From positions 1 through 26,747 of IMG/VR virus record IMGVR_UViG_3300028883_001011: a stretch of 26,747 nucleotides of DNA. One strand, written 5' to 3'. Shown in pieces: positions 13,597 to 21,528 of this stretch. The translations under genes and the position numbers were made by a program. Numbering within the stretch: the first letter of the stretch is position 1; every line of letters starts with the position of its first letter. The notes beneath the pieces were generated by a model that was given only the letters and a program-made list of their open reading frames with translations, was not told where the DNA came from and did not search any database. This DNA comes from a virus.

Positions 13597-15306
13597 TCAT
13601 GGGCAACGGACCAAATCAACGGCACACGACAACTCGCCGTGACCGCGCCATTGGAGTTCGACCGTATCGTCCGCCAACCGGCATTTGTCCACCCAGGAAA
13701 CCATGCCGCCGGCGGCGAACGCCTGCTCGGGTGCCGCATCCAGATCGATTCTCTCTTCCTCGGTACTGACGACACTAAGCCCCGTGACCTTTCGAACGAT
13801 GATCTCGGTGGGAGTGGGCCGAAATGCTACGTATTGTCGCAGGGAACCATCGCCCATTTTCCGAGCATAGCCACCGTTGCGAATATACAGACTTGTATCC
13901 GTCGAGCTGACATAGCGAGTGAGCATCAAATCGCTGCGAAACGTCGGCACTAGAAACGCCACCTGCCGTCCGCGCATGGCATGCAGGAACTGGCGTAGCG
14001 ACCAGCACTGGGCCTCCGTCACACACTGCCAGACGTGTCGCTGACGAACGAGGTTCTCATCACTGTTGCTAATCACTTCGAAGGGACTGGTTCCGGCATC
14101 CAGGAGAGCGACATCGGGATCGTGCGTTTCTCGGAAGTTGTCGCCATCAGCGAAAGTTGGTGAGGTCAACACCTCCAGGTCGTCATAGGTCATTGCCGCT
14201 ACATGGCCGGTGACCGCCGCGTTATCGACGACCAACCACGTCATCTCGACCAGGGCCGCCCCGCCGATCAGCCTCTGCTTATTCGGTGTATCGAGGACAT
14301 ATCCCCGCCGCAACGGTACGATCCACTTGTCGCCAAAGAGGTCCTTCGTCAGATCGTTGCTCAGCACCAGGGCCGTGTCGGTTTTCGAATCGATCTTGAT
14401 GATCTCGTACTGATCGGGCTGCCAGATCAGGCCATAGGAATCGTCGCGGAACTCTGCGTAGCGCGTGTCCAGGCCGATCTCGTCGACGCCGGCTAACAGG
14501 ATCGCTGCGTGCCGCTTGGCCTGGGGCCATAGCGGTACGGGCCAGGTGTGCTTGAGCCAACCATCCATCACGGCATCGAACGATGCGACCTCCTCGTCAC
14601 CGGCCAGCAGCACCGTCGTACGAAACTGCGATCTCGGAATCCCGCCATGCCGAGCGATTCGCTGCTCGGTGCGGTTGTGGCTTTCCAGGATTTCGGTATT
14701 GAAGGTGAGCGTCTCGACGACCGGCCAGGTCCACGGCCAGTAGGCCGGCGCGAAATCGATGCCACTGGACCGCACGACCATGGACGAAACCGCCGCGATC
14801 GTGCAGGGCTCTCCTACGGGCTCGCCCCACTCCTCGAAGTAAAGATCACCAGCCGTGATGCTCCAATTGGCTCCGTAGTCGTCGGTGACGACCCTGGCTC
14901 CGCCACCATAGGTCCCTACCATCTTGTAGATAAGGCGAATGCTGTAGCTGTTGCTGCCCCCGCTCATCCAGATCACGATGGCATATGTTAGACCCGCCTC
15001 GACTTCGATCCCCGGATCAAAAGGAATCTCAACAATCTCGCCGGGATAGCTGGTGCCCAATGCGCTGTAATCAATCGTTGCGGAGACCAGGGCCGAGCCG
15101 GTCGGAAGTCCGCTGCTGGTGGCGAAGATGCCGCAATACAGCGTGCCGGTCAGCGACGTCGACGAGCGATACATCCGCAGCTTGACCGCTGTCAGGACGT
15201 GCGCCACCTCCGGCGTGAACGTCTGGCACTGCCGGGTTCGACCACCCCCTGTGGCAAAGGTCGCATCGTCGTAGGAGGTCGTATAGGATTCGTACAGGCT
15301 TGCCAT
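13597..15306 (-). CDS. tail tip protein with N-terminal beta-sandwich
   Basis: The product has 569 residues. Residues about 1-170 form a beta-sandwich resembling the choice-of-anchor or carbohydrate-binding type found in secreted bacterial proteins (TFTPEVAHVLTAVKLRMYRS, later VEAGLTYAIVIWMSGG). From about 190 on (AYWPWTWPVVETLTFNTEIL) the protein follows the distal tail / DUF2460-like plan with repeated strand pairs and WPQAKR, then QRHVWQCVTEAQCWSLRQFLHAMRGRQVAFLVPTF, typical of phage tail tip proteins. It lies four bases after the stop of the preceding gene. I infer that the sandwich is a receptor- or glycan-binding addition to a distal tail protein. Assignment of the second part is by position and general features. 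Confidence 0.6.
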   Translation of the reverse strand: MASLYESYTTSYDDATFATGGGRTRQCQTFTPEVAHVLTAVKLRMYRSSTSLTGTLYCGIFATSSGLPTGSALVSATIDYSALGTSYPGEIVEIPFDPGIEVEAGLTYAIVIWMSGGSNSYSIRLIYKMVGTYGGGARVVTDDYGANWSITAGDLYFEEWGEPVGEPCTIAAVSSMVVRSSGIDFAPAYWPWTWPVVETLTFNTEILESHNRTEQRIARHGGIPRSQFRTTVLLAGDEEVASFDAVMDGWLKHTWPVPLWPQAKRHAAILLAGVDEIGLDTRYAEFRDDSYGLIWQPDQYEIIKIDSKTDTALVLSNDLTKDLFGDKWIVPLRRGYVLDTPNKQRLIGGAALVEMTWLVVDNAAVTGHVAAMTYDDLEVLTSPTFADGDNFRETHDPDVALLDAGTSPFEVISNSDENLVRQRHVWQCVTEAQCWSLRQFLHAMRGRQVAFLVPTFRSDLMLTRYVSSTDTSLYIRNGGYARKMGDGSLRQYVAFRPTPTEIIVRKVTGLSVVSTEEERIDLDAAPEQAFAAGGMVSWVDKCRLADDTVELQWRGHGELSCAVDLVRCP

Positions 15307-15309
15307 GGT

Positions 15310-15708
15310 CTAATCCAAAGTGACCGCCAAGCCGCCGGCGCTCAATTCCAGGGGTGCTCCGCCGAAGTAGATATTCTGCACGGTGGGCAGTTCGCCGCGG
15401 GCCAGGAAGTTGCCGTCCGTGGCCGCATCGAACAACGCAACATGCGTGATCACGCCCCAGTCGGCCGTCGGCGTGGGAAAGACAATCGCCGCGGCATTCT
15501 CGATTTGGCCGTCGACCGCTATCGACCAATCGGCCGGATCGGTTTCAACGCGAGCGTAGTTGCCGCCCGACGGTTCAGTCAGTCCCGTGCCGGACTCACC
15601 TGGATCGGCCAGTGACGCCGCCACGTAGACATGGGTCGGCGCGGTGTAGGTCGCCTTACCGAAGATGTGGTCGAGAATCGTGTTTTCCCAATAGTCACTG
15701 AAACTCAT
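15310..15708 (-). CDS. small virion protein, tail fibre type
   Basis: The product has 132 residues from the ATG at 15708; the reading frame opens 39 bases earlier but would overlap the tape measure gene. It starts MSFSDYWENTILDHIFGKAT, followed by YTAPTHVYVAASLADPGESG, LTEPSGGNYARVET and ITHVALFDAATDGNFLARGEL, the hallmark pattern of a widespread small phage protein usually annotated as tail fibre or structural protein. It lies between the tape measure and the tail tip. The product at 10747-11166 has a related layout. Confidence 0.7.
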   Translation of the reverse strand: MSFSDYWENTILDHIFGKATYTAPTHVYVAASLADPGESGTGLTEPSGGNYARVETDPADWSIAVDGQIENAAAIVFPTPTADWGVITHVALFDAATDGNFLARGELPTVQNIYFGGAPLELSAGGLAVTLD

Positions 15709-15716
15709 CGTTGTCC

Positions 15717-18023
15717 CTATCCGTTCCTGGCCGCGTGATATTTCCATGCCTGTTCACCCTGGCGGCTCTCGAACCATTCCTGCGGCGTCTGGCGCTTATC
15801 CACGAGCGTGGTCTTGAGCGTTTGCCGCTCCCGGACGGCCCCCAGAATCTGCCCGAGCAGGCCAGTCATCTCTCCAAAGGCCGCATGATCACCGCCCAAG
15901 CCTCGGCCAAGGGCTCGCATCTGCCCAGGTGTGAAAATACCTTCATCGTCCCGGATCACGGCCGCCCGCTCGCCGGGGCCGATCCCTGTGTGATAACGCG
16001 GTGCATGGTTGAAGATCGCAGCCGAGACAACGCGTGCGGGGAGCCTGTCGTAGCCCGAGACACCGCCGCTATGGGCGACCGCCGTGGCCACACTGGCCGA
16101 TCCGAACATCGAGGTCTGCCCAGTCGCTACGGTCCCGGCCGATCCGCCGAACCAGCTACCGGCAATACTGCCGGCGAGATTGCCGAGCAACTGCGTGCCG
16201 ATGTTCATCCCCTGCGTCAGGAGCGGCTTCCACATCGCCTCTTGCATCCAGTACTCAAGCATCTGCAGCCCGACCTGCTCCAGAGCCTCGCCGAGATCTT
16301 CTGCCCGAAAGACTGCGTCGTTGATCGCGCCAAGCACGCCGTCCCGAAGCATAGTGCTGAGCTCGTAGCCGATCTCCCCGGCGGTCAGGAGTTCTTCCTG
16401 CATGGTACGGATGCCCGAGGCGAAGCCCTGGCCGAACGTCATGTCGGCCATGTCACGCGACCGCTGCATTGCCTCGATGGCCCGCTCCAACTCCTCACGC
16501 TGAGCGGCCGTTAGCTCGGCACCACGACGCAATGCCTCGTTGATAGCATTCTGCAGAATCACCTGCCGTTCACGCTCTTCGTTCGTCAGGCTGGCCAGGT
16601 CGGCTTCCTGGTAGAGCGACGCGATCGTTTGCTCGAGTTCCGTATTGAACTCCCGCTGTGTGGCGGCTTGCTCCAGTTGCTGACGCTCGGCCACCAGTTG
16701 CTCGACGGCCCGGACTTCTTCGGCCGTGAGATCCGCCGTGGTGCGTAGACCGTCATTGACGTCCTCCTGGGCCGCCTTTCTCGCTTGGTCTAGAATGACC
16801 TGCTGTTGACGCTCGGCGGCGTTCATTCCCAGCAGTTCGTTCTCCCGATTCAGCCTGTCGAGCATGCCATCGAGGGCGGAGACCTGTTGGATAATCTGCC
16901 CAGCAGCCGACGCCCCATCTGTGCCACTGGTTGTCAGATTCAGTGTTGGCAATTCATAGCTGCCAGGCAGCGGACGCGTCTTGGCGGCCAGTTTCTCTTG
17001 AAGGTCCTCTCGCTCCTGAACGTTCTCTCGTTGCTCCTGGTAGAGTTTCCGGCGGATCTCCTCGTAGGCGGCCCTATCCTTTGGTGGCGTCTCCCCGACC
17101 CCGCCGAAGAACCCGCCCGGATAGAACTTCTCCTGGAACGCCGTCGTGTCTTCGGGATGGAGGTTTTTGTACCTTTCCTTGGCCGTCTTTTCGATCATAC
17201 CGGGAGCGGACGTCGACTCAAGGAAATCGGCGAAGCCCTTTTGAACCTGCCCGTATTTCTGGACGACCCACGTGATCATCCCCACCGTGCCCTCGGCCCA
17301 GGCTTTGATATCCTCCTGGTTCTGTTCGAGGTAGTTCTGGATCGTCTCGAAAAGCGTTTTCATGCTGGGCAACAAGGCGGTGCCGATCGTCTCCTTCGTG
17401 TCACCCCAGGCGTTCATAAGTTGGCGATGTTGTCCTTCGGTGTCCTGGGCCTGCTTGGCGGCCAGCTCGAAGTTCTTCGTCCCAATGGCGATGAGTTGGT
17501 TGTACCGCTCCTGCGGAGAGAGGTTCTGACTGATGACAATACCCATCTCCTTGAGCTGGCCCGTTTCGCCCTTGGCCGCCAGGGCCACGAGCCGCATCGC
17601 GGTCTGGAGGTCCTTGTCGTAGGCCGTAGCCAGGCCAATCGCGGCTACAGTGGCCTCGTCGAGTCGGTCGGTGGCGACGCCGACGTTGTGGGCGTAGCTC
17701 ATCTGTTGGAGAATCTGCTCATCACCGTAGGTCGTGACCTGCTGGATCGCCGAAGCGTATCGTTTCAATTGTGATACGTTTTCGGCCGTGGCATCCCCGG
17801 TTCGTGCCAGCGACGCCTGGAGATCCGCTTCCGCCCGTTCCTGGACCATGGCTGCCGTTGTCACGCTCTTATAGGCCCGCTCCAAACCGTAGAGCCCGAC
17901 GCCCAGGCCTGCGAGCTGCATCAGTTGGCTCGTGGTCCGCCCCAGATCGCGACGGATACTGGCCAGACCGCTGCTGCCGCGATTGAAGACCTGAAAGACA
18001 ATACCAACGGTTGTGTTCGCCAT
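15717..18023 (-). CDS. tail tape measure protein
   Basis: The product has 768 residues. It opens with the phage tape measure pattern (FQVFNRGSSGLASIRRDLGR), has a hydrophobic stretch near 35-50, long helical and coiled-coil regions with many Glu, Gln and Arg (about 240-560), and ends with a Gly-rich region (about 610-650) and HSGGVSGYDRLPARVV and EGIFTPGQMRALG, a C-terminal motif common in tape measures. In siphoviruses the length sets the tail length at about 1.5 angstrom per residue, so about 115 nm is expected. It follows the G/GT chaperone gene directly, the standard order. AAGG precedes the ATG. Confidence 0.9.
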   Translation of the reverse strand: MANTTVGIVFQVFNRGSSGLASIRRDLGRTTSQLMQLAGLGVGLYGLERAYKSVTTAAMVQERAEADLQASLARTGDATAENVSQLKRYASAIQQVTTYGDEQILQQMSYAHNVGVATDRLDEATVAAIGLATAYDKDLQTAMRLVALAAKGETGQLKEMGIVISQNLSPQERYNQLIAIGTKNFELAAKQAQDTEGQHRQLMNAWGDTKETIGTALLPSMKTLFETIQNYLEQNQEDIKAWAEGTVGMITWVVQKYGQVQKGFADFLESTSAPGMIEKTAKERYKNLHPEDTTAFQEKFYPGGFFGGVGETPPKDRAAYEEIRRKLYQEQRENVQEREDLQEKLAAKTRPLPGSYELPTLNLTTSGTDGASAAGQIIQQVSALDGMLDRLNRENELLGMNAAERQQQVILDQARKAAQEDVNDGLRTTADLTAEEVRAVEQLVAERQQLEQAATQREFNTELEQTIASLYQEADLASLTNEERERQVILQNAINEALRRGAELTAAQREELERAIEAMQRSRDMADMTFGQGFASGIRTMQEELLTAGEIGYELSTMLRDGVLGAINDAVFRAEDLGEALEQVGLQMLEYWMQEAMWKPLLTQGMNIGTQLLGNLAGSIAGSWFGGSAGTVATGQTSMFGSASVATAVAHSGGVSGYDRLPARVVSAAIFNHAPRYHTGIGPGERAAVIRDDEGIFTPGQMRALGRGLGGDHAAFGEMTGLLGQILGAVRERQTLKTTLVDKRQTPQEWFESRQGEQAWKYHAARNG

Positions 18024-18026
18024 GAC

Positions 18027-18739
18027 CTACCTTCCCTGGCGGTGCCTGATCTGAGCGGCGAGCGCACGACGTCGGACCCGGGCCGGGCCCATGAGCCGGT
18101 TGAGGATCTGCCGGGCCTCTCGGGCAGCGTCCTTGTCGCCCAGAGCCGCCAGGACGACGTCAGCCAGATAGATCGCCCGCAACGTTTCAGCTGACTCGCC
18201 CCAGGGAGCTTCGGACTCGGCCAGTTCCAACTCGCGCAGCTCGTAGGCGCTGTAGCGGGCCCGGACCTCCTCAACGGGGCAGCCGTCCGCCCTCGCCAAC
18301 CGAATCAACAGACGCCGGCGAGGGTCCTCTCGAAGTTTTTTAGGATCTCCGCATCGGCCTTGCCGCCGATCGCGCAGAGCTTCATGCAGAGACTCACGAG
18401 GGGGGATTTGATGAGGTTGGGCAGCTCGATCAATTGCGGCAGATGCTCCTCGCCGAACAGACGCTTTCCCTCGGCGTTTCGGAGACAGCGCATCATCAGC
18501 TTGGCGTCGCCGAAGGAATCGTCGATTCTCTCCTTGCCGTCCTCCCCGGTGACTTTCCGGCAGGAATTGTACCACTCCTGCACCTCGACGTCGGTCAAGC
18601 CGTGGACGTACACCTGACCGGCACCTGGCAGGTCGTAGGTTTCGATGGGCACACGGCGGCGCAGGGCAAGAACGCTTTCGGTCGTCGCCTGCGACGGCGT
18701 CTTGGGCGATTCGGGGGTCGTGACTGTATCTTGAGACAT
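18027..18739 (-). CDS. tail assembly chaperone GT (frameshift product)
   Basis: This is the predicted -1 frameshift product. It shares 135 residues with the short form, then switches at the slippery heptamer (18341-18335) and continues in the overlapping frame for 102 residues beginning LREDPRRRLLIRLARADGCP and ending RALAAQIRHRQGR, 237 residues in all. The T part carries helical, charged features (EVRARYSAYELRELELAESE, then IYLADVVLAALGD) as usual for gpT-type extensions. It has no start of its own, and the two frames overlap by 31 bases. In lambda-like phages the G and GT forms in a fixed ratio bind tail tube and tape measure during tail assembly. Confidence 0.75.
18305..18739 (-). CDS. tail assembly chaperone G (short form)
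   Basis: The short form has 144 residues. The ATG at 18739 was chosen over one 123 bases upstream because a strong AAGGAGGAC precedes it and because the upstream part would be an Arg-rich, unlikely N-terminus. A flexible Ser/Thr/Pro leader (about 1-25) is followed by a compact domain (RRVPIETYDLPGAGQVYVHGL to about 140). No family motif is strong enough on its own; the assignment rests on position between tail tube and tape measure and on the frameshift site near its end, which is diagnostic for this class. It ends LAGVC. Confidence 0.8.
   Translation of the reverse strand: MSQDTVTTPESPKTPSQATTESVLALRRRVPIETYDLPGAGQVYVHGLTDVEVQEWYNSCRKVTGEDGKERIDDSFGDAKLMMRCLRNAEGKRLFGEEHLPQLIELPNLIKSPLVSLCMKLCAIGGKADAEILKNFERTLAGVC
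18335..18341 (-). promoter_or_regulatory. -1 programmed frameshift heptamer A AAA AAC
   Basis: On the - strand the short form reads CTA AAA AAC (18343-18335), so the heptamer A AAA AAC is in the exact phase needed. A -1 slip gives AAA AAA C, then CTT CGA, entering the open T frame, while the zero frame ends 30 bases later. This is one of the most efficient bacterial slippery sequences. Confidence 0.85.
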
Positions 18740-18785
18740 GGTGTCCTCCTTGGTTTGGTTCTGGGGTAGTGTCGATGCGATCTGG

Positions 18786-19193
18786 CTACGCGGCCGCCGA
18801 GAAGTCCCATTCCTTCTCCGGTGTGAGCGTGACCTTGTAGACCTCTTCGTTGTCGGTATCAATCGTCAACTCGCCCACCTTGGCGACGTAGCCGAGGCCG
18901 GCGTGGACGCTGGCGGTCGAATCCCGTAGCGTGAAATTGTCCTTGGTGTGTCCCTTGGCGTACTGACGAAGCTGGCCGTACAGGCTCTGCCCTTCGGCGT
19001 CATAGACCATCGTCAAGACGATGTCACCTTCGCGGACCTTGTTGGGCAGCTTGGTCGGGATCTTGTTGGCGTCGGTGACGCAGGCGACCTCCTTCATCTC
19101 GACCTCGAGGCCGCCGATCTGAATATCCTTGACGTTCGGGAATGTGCCGAGGGCCGTGCCTACGAGCGAGGCCCCGTATCCGGTTGCTGGCAT
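18786..19193 (-). CDS. major tail tube protein
   Basis: The product has 135 residues and begins MPATGYGASLVGTALGTFPN. It is rich in beta strands (DIQIGGLEVEMKEVACVTDA, GDIVLTMVYDAEG, LGYVAKVGELTIDTDNEEVYKVTLTPEKEW) typical of the gpV-like tail tube family, and has the usual size. AAAGGA lies upstream of the ATG. It precedes the chaperone gene by 46 bases, the standard order (tube, chaperone, tape measure). Hexameric rings of this protein stack to form the tail tube. Confidence 0.75.
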   Translation of the reverse strand: MPATGYGASLVGTALGTFPNVKDIQIGGLEVEMKEVACVTDANKIPTKLPNKVREGDIVLTMVYDAEGQSLYGQLRQYAKGHTKDNFTLRDSTASVHAGLGYVAKVGELTIDTDNEEVYKVTLTPEKEWDFSAAA

Positions 19194-19214
19194 AGATGGA
19201 TGTCCTTTCTTGCG

Positions 19215-19694
19215 CTACTGCGCGTACGGGTCGATGATGGAAACCTTGTAGTCGATCAGGATTGGCACGAGCACAACCGTCGCCTGACGTCGCCGGTCGA
19301 TCCAGACTTCGGGACTCTCGACGACCAGGCGATAGGCCAAGCCGCCGCACAGCCCGTCAGCCCCCTTATGGGCTGCGACCTCGATGCCGATCCGCTTCTC
19401 AATGTTCGCAACCACACGGTTGATCCGCTGGTCTACGGGCTCGGCCGAACCCAGCAAGTAGACGCTGGCCAGGAACGGCTGTCGCCAGCAGCGATGCGTC
19501 AGCGTCGGCTTGGTGGCCTCCTCGCGTTCGCCCATCTCCAGAATCATGGAGAGATCGCCAACAGTCTCGGCCGGCGGCTCCAGATCCAGTGGCCGCGAGA
19601 CGCTCAGCTTGTAATGATAGCCGTTGCCGGTCGTGATCTCTCTCATCGCCGCCAAGAGCCACTGGGCAATACGTTCGACAATTGGTTCAGACAT
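19215..19694 (-). CDS. tail terminator-like protein
   Basis: The product has 159 residues: a helical N-terminus (MSEPIVERIAQWLLAAMREI), then alternating strands and helices (HYKLSVSRPLDL, PVDQRINRVVANIEKRIGIE) and a closing strand pair (VVLVPILIDYKVSI). Size, predicted layout and position directly before the tail tube gene match tail terminator/completion proteins (lambda U group), which cap the tail tube and attach it to the head. No diagnostic motif is visible, so the call rests on gene order. Confidence 0.55.
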   Translation of the reverse strand: MSEPIVERIAQWLLAAMREITTGNGYHYKLSVSRPLDLEPPAETVGDLSMILEMGEREEATKPTLTHRCWRQPFLASVYLLGSAEPVDQRINRVVANIEKRIGIEVAAHKGADGLCGGLAYRLVVESPEVWIDRRRQATVVLVPILIDYKVSIIDPYAQ

Positions 19695-19706
19695 GCTCGC
19701 ACCTTC

Positions 19707-20357
19707 TCACTTGGGCCATCTCCTTTGTAGTTCGTAGTCCACCTGGCTGTGGACTTCCTTCTCCAGCCGCTCCTGGCCCTTGTCGTGGACCTCACGGAGC
19801 AGATCCTGGGCATCCTCGACCACCTGGCCGATGGAAGGCCCTCGTAGGAACACAACGGGCAACCGCCGCACCACATCGCCGGAGGCCGTGGGCGTCCCCT
19901 TACTGAAGCCCTTGTCGCCCTTCTGGACCCGCCGCCATAACAGCCGGTCCCCTTCGACCCGCTCGCCCGATTGAGCGTGCGTGAACCCTTCCGTTCTGAA
20001 ACCACGCGGGATGCGTCTGCTCTCGCCCTTGCGAACGGTGGCCGTGACGCCCCGCCGTTTGCTGATCGTATGGCGAAACGCCGCCAAAGCCATCCGTCGA
20101 CGGCTGATACCCAGTCGCCATCGCCAGTTCGTATAGCTGGCCTTCTCCTCATCCATGATCCGGGCCATGACGTCACGTTTCTTGGCCGTGATCCGCTGTC
20201 GAATCTCACTGTCGAGTTGAGTCCGGCCGGCGGCGGCCGTGCGTTTCAGGCCTCGATAGACGATCCTCGGCAGTAGCCTCGATTGCTCGCTCAATGCCCG
20301 GTCAACAGCCTTGAGCTTGGCCCTATCGAATTCGACTTTCACAAGGGGTTCGGCCAT
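19707..20357 (-). CDS. minor tail protein Z-like
   Basis: The product has 216 residues from the ATG overlapping the previous stop (TGATG). It opens VKVEFDRAKLKAVDRALSEQ and continues with ALSEQSRLLPRIVYRGLKRTAAAGRTQLDSEIR, close to the pattern of prophage minor tail protein Z (helix, then RxLxRTAxxGRTxL). The middle is very basic with GESRRIPRGFRTEGF and VVFLRGPSIGQVVEDAQDLLREV at the end. In lambda gpZ is needed for proper tail completion and DNA positioning. It lies between two connector-type proteins. Confidence 0.65.
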   Translation of the reverse strand: MAEPLVKVEFDRAKLKAVDRALSEQSRLLPRIVYRGLKRTAAAGRTQLDSEIRQRITAKKRDVMARIMDEEKASYTNWRWRLGISRRRMALAAFRHTISKRRGVTATVRKGESRRIPRGFRTEGFTHAQSGERVEGDRLLWRRVQKGDKGFSKGTPTASGDVVRRLPVVFLRGPSIGQVVEDAQDLLREVHDKGQERLEKEVHSQVDYELQRRWPK

Positions 20358-20692
20358 CACGTCAACTCCACGGTAATGAAGCCGGTATCCTGCTCGGGCC
20401 AGCGTGTGACCCGCAGCTTCACGTATTCGCCGCCGATCTGTCGCCGAACACTGACGTACCAGCGATTGGAGATCTCGGCCGCCGCGATGCCAGTCGAGGC
20501 ATCGTTGCGCAAGCGAACGATGACCGGCTGGATCTCTGTGCGAGGTCTGTCTTGCAGGTCGCGGGCGTTACGCTCCACGATCGCCGTGACCGTGCGGGCG
20601 TCTCCAGCCGGCGGGTGAACCACAACCTCCTCGCCGTACTCGGCCAGGAAGAACTCCGCGTCCTCGATCAGGATGTCAGCATGGGTGCTCAT
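20357..20692 (-). CDS. head-tail connector-like protein
   Basis: The product has 111 residues and begins MSTHADILIEDAEFFLAEYG. A short helix is followed by several strands (VVVHPPAGDARTVTAIVERN, IVRLRNDASTGIAAAEISNR, EYVKLRVTRW). The SH3-like beta layout, small size and position between the capsid genes and the tail terminator suit a head completion or stopper protein. The stop overlaps the ATG of the following minor tail gene. No family is recognised with certainty. Confidence 0.5.
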   Translation of the reverse strand: MSTHADILIEDAEFFLAEYGEEVVVHPPAGDARTVTAIVERNARDLQDRPRTEIQPVIVRLRNDASTGIAAAEISNRWYVSVRRQIGGEYVKLRVTRWPEQDTGFITVELT

Positions 20693-20695
20693 GGA

Positions 20696-21196
20696 TCAAT
20701 CGACACCGATGGCAATGATCTCGTAGGCTAAATCACTGGTGCCCGTGCCGTCGTGGGCGAGCTTGAGGTCTTTGTTCGTTGTCAGGTCGATGCCGTCGGC
20801 ATCCGGGGCCGTAGTCAGGAAGATGCCGCCCGGCCGCAACTTGAAGATGTCGGTCGGGTCATCGAACAGCAGGACAGGTGTTGTTTCGGCCCCGCCGATG
20901 AGCAGATTCGCCTCGGTGCTGGTATTCTTGATATAGAGCACCTTGAGCTTCTCCATGGTCAAGGCATACCGTAGCGGATCGAGCAACGTCCCGCTCGAGT
21001 ACAGATCGAGCGTCTCGTCGGCCCCATCGGCCAAAGACCGGCTGCCCCGAAAGACCATGTTGGCCTGGTTGGCACCGATGCCGTTGGCCAGCTCGATCAG
21101 CCGATTGAGCGTGACACGGTCCTGGGGCGTGCCCAAATCCGTCGTCGCCTGGTATAAAAGGTCGAAACCCAAAGCAATTCTCGTTGTCAATGACAT
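20696..21196 (-). CDS. virion structural protein, phage-specific
   Basis: The product has 166 residues and is beta-rich: FRGSRSLADGADETLDLYSS, a central VLYIKNTSTEANLLIGG, and FKLRPGGIFLTTAPDADGI. This layout (L-x-x-G-A-D-x-x-L-D-L, then I-K/R-N-T-S, then RPGG-x-x-x-x-x-AP) is one I have seen repeatedly next to capsid genes in siphoviruses, but it carries no established function. Here it lies three bases from the connector gene. A decoration or neck role is possible. Confidence 0.55.
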   Translation of the reverse strand: MSLTTRIALGFDLLYQATTDLGTPQDRVTLNRLIELANGIGANQANMVFRGSRSLADGADETLDLYSSGTLLDPLRYALTMEKLKVLYIKNTSTEANLLIGGAETTPVLLFDDPTDIFKLRPGGIFLTTAPDADGIDLTTNKDLKLAHDGTGTSDLAYEIIAIGVD

Positions 21197-21215
21197 GAGT
21201 GTCTCCTTGTCGTAT

Positions 21216-21503
21216 TCAAGATCCCATCAGCAGCTTGATCAGCGCCGAGCCCAAGGCACTGCCGCCGGCCGTCAACGCCCCCAATCCGACCAGCAGCCCC
21301 ACAAGGAAACGCTTGGACCCGAACCATTGCTGGCTCGTCTGGCACGTTGCCTTGTGCAACTCAATCATCTGGGCCATGGCCTCACCCTGGGCAGCGGCGA
21401 TCTCCTTGCCCAGACTGTCCGCCACTTCCTTGGCGATCCAGCGAACGATCTGCTGGTCCGCCTGCGTCAGCGTGACTTGGTTGCCATTGGACTGTGTGGT
21501 CAT
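21216..21503 (-). CDS. small C-terminal TM protein
   Basis: The product has 95 residues. A polar helical N-terminal half (LTQADQQIVRWIAKEVADSL, then AMAQMIELHKATCQ) precedes one membrane segment (about 70-90, FLVGLLVGLGALTAGGSALG). The layout matches the 67-residue product at 4131-4334 on the other strand: LT-DQQ-V, IA, VAD, H-x-x-x-C/C, basic residue, membrane segment. It is placed directly after the major capsid gene, an unusual position for a membrane protein. It could be a holin; no family is certain. Confidence 0.55.
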   Translation of the reverse strand: MTTQSNGNQVTLTQADQQIVRWIAKEVADSLGKEIAAAQGEAMAQMIELHKATCQTSQQWFGSKRFLVGLLVGLGALTAGGSALGSALIKLLMGS

Positions 21504-21528
21504 TGCACTCCTCGCTGGATTAGGCTCA

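Noticed and set aside
16806-17774. Open + strand frame of 322 residues
   Set aside because: It is antisense to the tape measure gene, which is helical and Leu/Ala-rich, so long antisense frames are expected.
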